NCBI GenBank assembly: GCA_016721765.1
Contig: JADKHO010000003.1
Span: forward strand, 177,001 to 241,000
Direction of reading: 5' to 3'
DNA from: Bacteroidota bacterium
GTDB lineage: Bacteria > Bacteroidota > Bacteroidia > UBA4408
DNA length: 64,000 nucleotides
Positions within the stretch are counted from its first letter, which is position 1, and each line of letters begins with the position of its first letter. The notes beneath the pieces were generated by a model. That model did no database searches and was not told the DNA's origin. It was given only the letters and a program-made list of their open reading frames with translations. Shown piece by piece: positions 62,161-64,000 of the stretch. The position numbers and the translations under genes are program-made.

Positions 62161-62649
62161 ATGAATTATTCCGAAGAGCAGAAAACCAAGCGCATTACCG
62201 ATCCACAACAAGCGTATTTGAAAGCACGTGGCTATTGTGCGTATCAGGAACGAAGTCAGCAGGAAGTGCGTGATAAGTTATACGAGTGGGGATTATGGAA
62301 GGAAGTGGTAGAGGAAATTTTGGTAAAATTGATAGCCGATAATTTTTTAAATGAAGAACGTTTTGCCATTGCTTATGCCGGAGGGAAGTTCAGAATTAAA
62401 AAATGGGGAAGAAATAAAATCCGGCAAGCATTAAAACTAAAGGGGACTTCCGAATATTGTATTAAGAAAGGGATTGCTGCAATTGACGAAGATGATTACC
62501 GGGAAGTACTTCAAGCCATTTTAAGTCAGAAAGCAAACCAGCTTAAGGAAAAAAATCCAATAAAGGCAAACTATAAGGTAGCTCAATATGCCATGAGTCG
62601 GGGGTTTGAGAGTGCATTGATTTGGGAGTTACTTGCCGTAGAAAAATAA
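62161..62649 (+). CDS. recX: RecX regulatory protein
   Basis: This 162-aa protein has the RecX three-helix repeats: ARGYCAYQERSQQEVRDKL, LIADNFLNEERFAIAYAGGKF and KKWGRNKIRQALKLKG. RecX binds RecA filaments and modulates recombination. recA is not in the window. It begins 37 bp after purM, so transcription together is likely. Confidence 0.85.
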   Translation: MNYSEEQKTKRITDPQQAYLKARGYCAYQERSQQEVRDKLYEWGLWKEVVEEILVKLIADNFLNEERFAIAYAGGKFRIKKWGRNKIRQALKLKGTSEYCIKKGIAAIDEDDYREVLQAILSQKANQLKEKNPIKANYKVAQYAMSRGFESALIWELLAVEK

Positions 62650-62679
62650 AAATTTTACTGAACTTAGATAGGAATTAAG

Positions 62680-63828
62680 CTAGACTTGTTTTATCGTTTC
62701 TTGGATAGAGGAAATTGTTTTAGCAATAATCTCATCCCATAAATAATGCTTTTTTACCAGCTCTCTGCTTTTTTCCTTCATGTTTTGTAGTTCCTTTGCA
62801 TCCACTTTAAGTGCGGCCAATATTGCAGCTTTTATGAGTTTTGTTTTTGGAGCTGTAACAAGCCATCCGGTTTTATCCGAAACCAATTCGCTTACTGCGC
62901 CTACATCGGTAGCAATAACCGCTAATGCGGATGCCATGGCTTCTAAAATAACAGTGGGCATTCCTTCCGCAAAGCTAGGACTTATTAAGATATCGCAACT
63001 GCGAACAATTTTTTGAATTTCGGATTGATCAATGATACTTCCATGATAAATAAGTTGATCCGATTGAATGCGTTTTTTAGTTGGAATCGGACCAATAAAA
63101 TGAAATTCAAATTTTTCTTTTCCTATTAGTTGCTTCAATACTTTATTTAATTCTTCAATCCCTTTTCTACGCTCATATCGTCCAATAAATACAAAGCGAC
63201 GCACAGGTCCGGAAGCGTGAACCTTATCACTTATCCATGCGGGCTCAAGGCCAATTGGAATTTGTTTTATTTTATTTGAAGAAATTCCTTCTTCCCGCAA
63301 CAAGTTACTCAACTTCCCGCCAAGGGAATACACCACATCTGCATTTTTAAGATTATACCGCATGGCTCCAATGAGCAATTGCTGTTGCAGTTTGGCACGC
63401 AATCCAATCGTTTTTTGGAAAGGCTCCATCCCATGAAAATTAAGAGCAAGTGGAGGAAGTTTTTCACCCAATTTTTTAGCCTCGATAATTTTCCATCCGG
63501 TAAATCCTTGGGCATAGATGAAATCAACAGCCGCCTGTTTTTTTAAGCTACGATAAATTAATCCGGAATAGTGATAGGACTCTCGCAAATAATGTCCCGG
63601 CAATTTTGGAAAGTGTGTAAAAGGAGTTAGAATGGAGTGAATGTATTTTTTTTCTTCCTCGCTAAAAAATTCCAGTTGATGAATGTCGTAAGTATTGTTT
63701 TGAGAGAAATGGTAGAGGTCAACTTCAATTTTATTTTTTGCAAGATATTTTGCAAGATAGTACGAATGTTTTTGCATACCACCCATGGCATAAGGATAAA
63801 TACCGTCTGTAAGTAAAGCTACCTTCAA
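62680..63828 (-). CDS. GT4-family glycosyltransferase
   Basis: This 382-aa protein starts at TTG 63828, as KVALLTDGIYPYAMGGMQKHS is the usual N-terminal strand and Gly-rich loop of GT4 and no ATG precedes it. The C-terminal nucleotide-sugar site has IGRYERRKGIEELNKVL and the EGMPTVILEAMASA E-x7-E motif. It transfers sugars for surface glycans or lipopolysaccharide. The TTG start lies 1 bp after the stop of the partial gene to its right. Confidence 0.85.
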   Translation of the reverse strand: MKVALLTDGIYPYAMGGMQKHSYYLAKYLAKNKIEVDLYHFSQNNTYDIHQLEFFSEEEKKYIHSILTPFTHFPKLPGHYLRESYHYSGLIYRSLKKQAAVDFIYAQGFTGWKIIEAKKLGEKLPPLALNFHGMEPFQKTIGLRAKLQQQLLIGAMRYNLKNADVVYSLGGKLSNLLREEGISSNKIKQIPIGLEPAWISDKVHASGPVRRFVFIGRYERRKGIEELNKVLKQLIGKEKFEFHFIGPIPTKKRIQSDQLIYHGSIIDQSEIQKIVRSCDILISPSFAEGMPTVILEAMASALAVIATDVGAVSELVSDKTGWLVTAPKTKLIKAAILAALKVDAKELQNMKEKSRELVKKHYLWDEIIAKTISSIQETIKQV

Positions 63829-63829
63829 G

Positions 63830-64000
63830 CTAAATAATATTTAATTCTTGCAAAAGTATACTGTAAGCCAATTGGTTTTGAGCTGAGTTTTTGTAAAAAT
63901 ATTTTTTCGAAAGCTCTATTAAACGTTGTTTTTCGTCGTAAGGGCGTTTTCTTAAATTCATTTCCATTTCAGCACTCGTAACGATCCATCCGCACTTATG
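63830..64000 (-). CDS. C-terminal end of a gene cut by the window edge
   Basis: On the minus strand an open frame enters from the right edge and ends with TAG at 63832. The last 56 residues include KCGWIVTSAEMEMN and end QLAYSILLQELNII. They fit a helical tail of a glycosyltransferase-like protein but are too short to name. The stop is 1 bp from the GT4 start, so the two are co-transcribed. Confidence 0.6.
   Translation of the reverse strand, partial: HKCGWIVTSAEMEMNLRKRPYDEKQRLIELSKKYFYKNSAQNQLAYSILLQELNII

Overview
The window looks like the chromosome of a member of the Bacteroidota. The DNA is visibly AT-rich. Several genes carry the Bacteroidota-type -7 promoter element TAnnTTTG, sometimes with a TTTG about 18-20 bp upstream. 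Three large secreted proteins end in type IX secretion (T9SS) type A sorting domains. Phylum-typical families are present: DUF5723, a DUF5011-like lipoprotein, a fused E1 alpha-beta dehydrogenase, a PorE-like TPR/propeller/OmpA protein, a FeoB-associated Cys-rich peptide and a Bacteroidota-type LptD. No rRNA, tRNA, CRISPR array, integrase or transposase gene was recognised. At least five genes can only be read from TTG or GTG starts.

Region 1 (1-14.3 kb) is accessory in character. Every gene is on the plus strand, most are short and unrelated to one another, and many encode exported proteins or lipoproteins: a terpenoid-cyclase-fold protein cut by the window edge, a MORN/TonB-C protein, a TPR membrane protein, a lipoprotein, a secreted protein, a MarR-S41 peptidase pair, a TPR-adenylate cyclase, VOC proteins and an ArsR-AHSA1-VOC-VOC operon. 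Between them lie two families of dispersed structured repeats. One is a REP-like pair of small hairpins. The other is a roughly 130 bp imperfect hairpin bounded by TAAC and GTTA, reminiscent of integron attC sites. Some genes end inside these repeats.

Region 2 (14.4-34.2 kb) begins with a TetR gene and a thioesterase gene that carry the same 14-bp operator. A giant T9SS protein, enzymes and DUF proteins follow (RibD/DHFR-like, DUF1801, an AmpG-like MFS transporter, an epimerase, DUF2200). A stress-type cluster runs from 25.1 to 29.0 kb: acidic and basic hydrophilic miniproteins, a 39-aa membrane peptide, DUF4142, a DUF2383-like bundle, TspO and a type III polyketide synthase. Then come fumC, an ArsC-like protein, a flavin/2Fe-2S reductase and a lipoprotein.

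Region 3 (34.2-50.5 kb) is core housekeeping and envelope: accA, ispE, lptD-like, a SPOR-type amidase, an MCE/MlaD protein, two HdrC/HdrB-like Fe-S proteins, a DUF5723 protein, a NadR-kinase-like ATPase, nth, an ECF sigma factor and outer-membrane or lipoprotein genes.

Region 4 (50.5-64 kb) starts with two related Ala-rich coiled-coil lipoproteins, each with its own promoter and terminator. A 121-bp tandem repeat array, a short FeoB-type Cys-rich peptide and the fused E1 dehydrogenase come next. Two tandem paralogous T9SS BNR/sialidase-like proteins, tatA, the PorE-like OmpA protein, purM, recX and a GT4 glycosyltransferase complete it, with the tail of one more gene at the right edge.

All functions are inferred by reading protein motifs. 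No database search was run, and the RNA folds are by eye.
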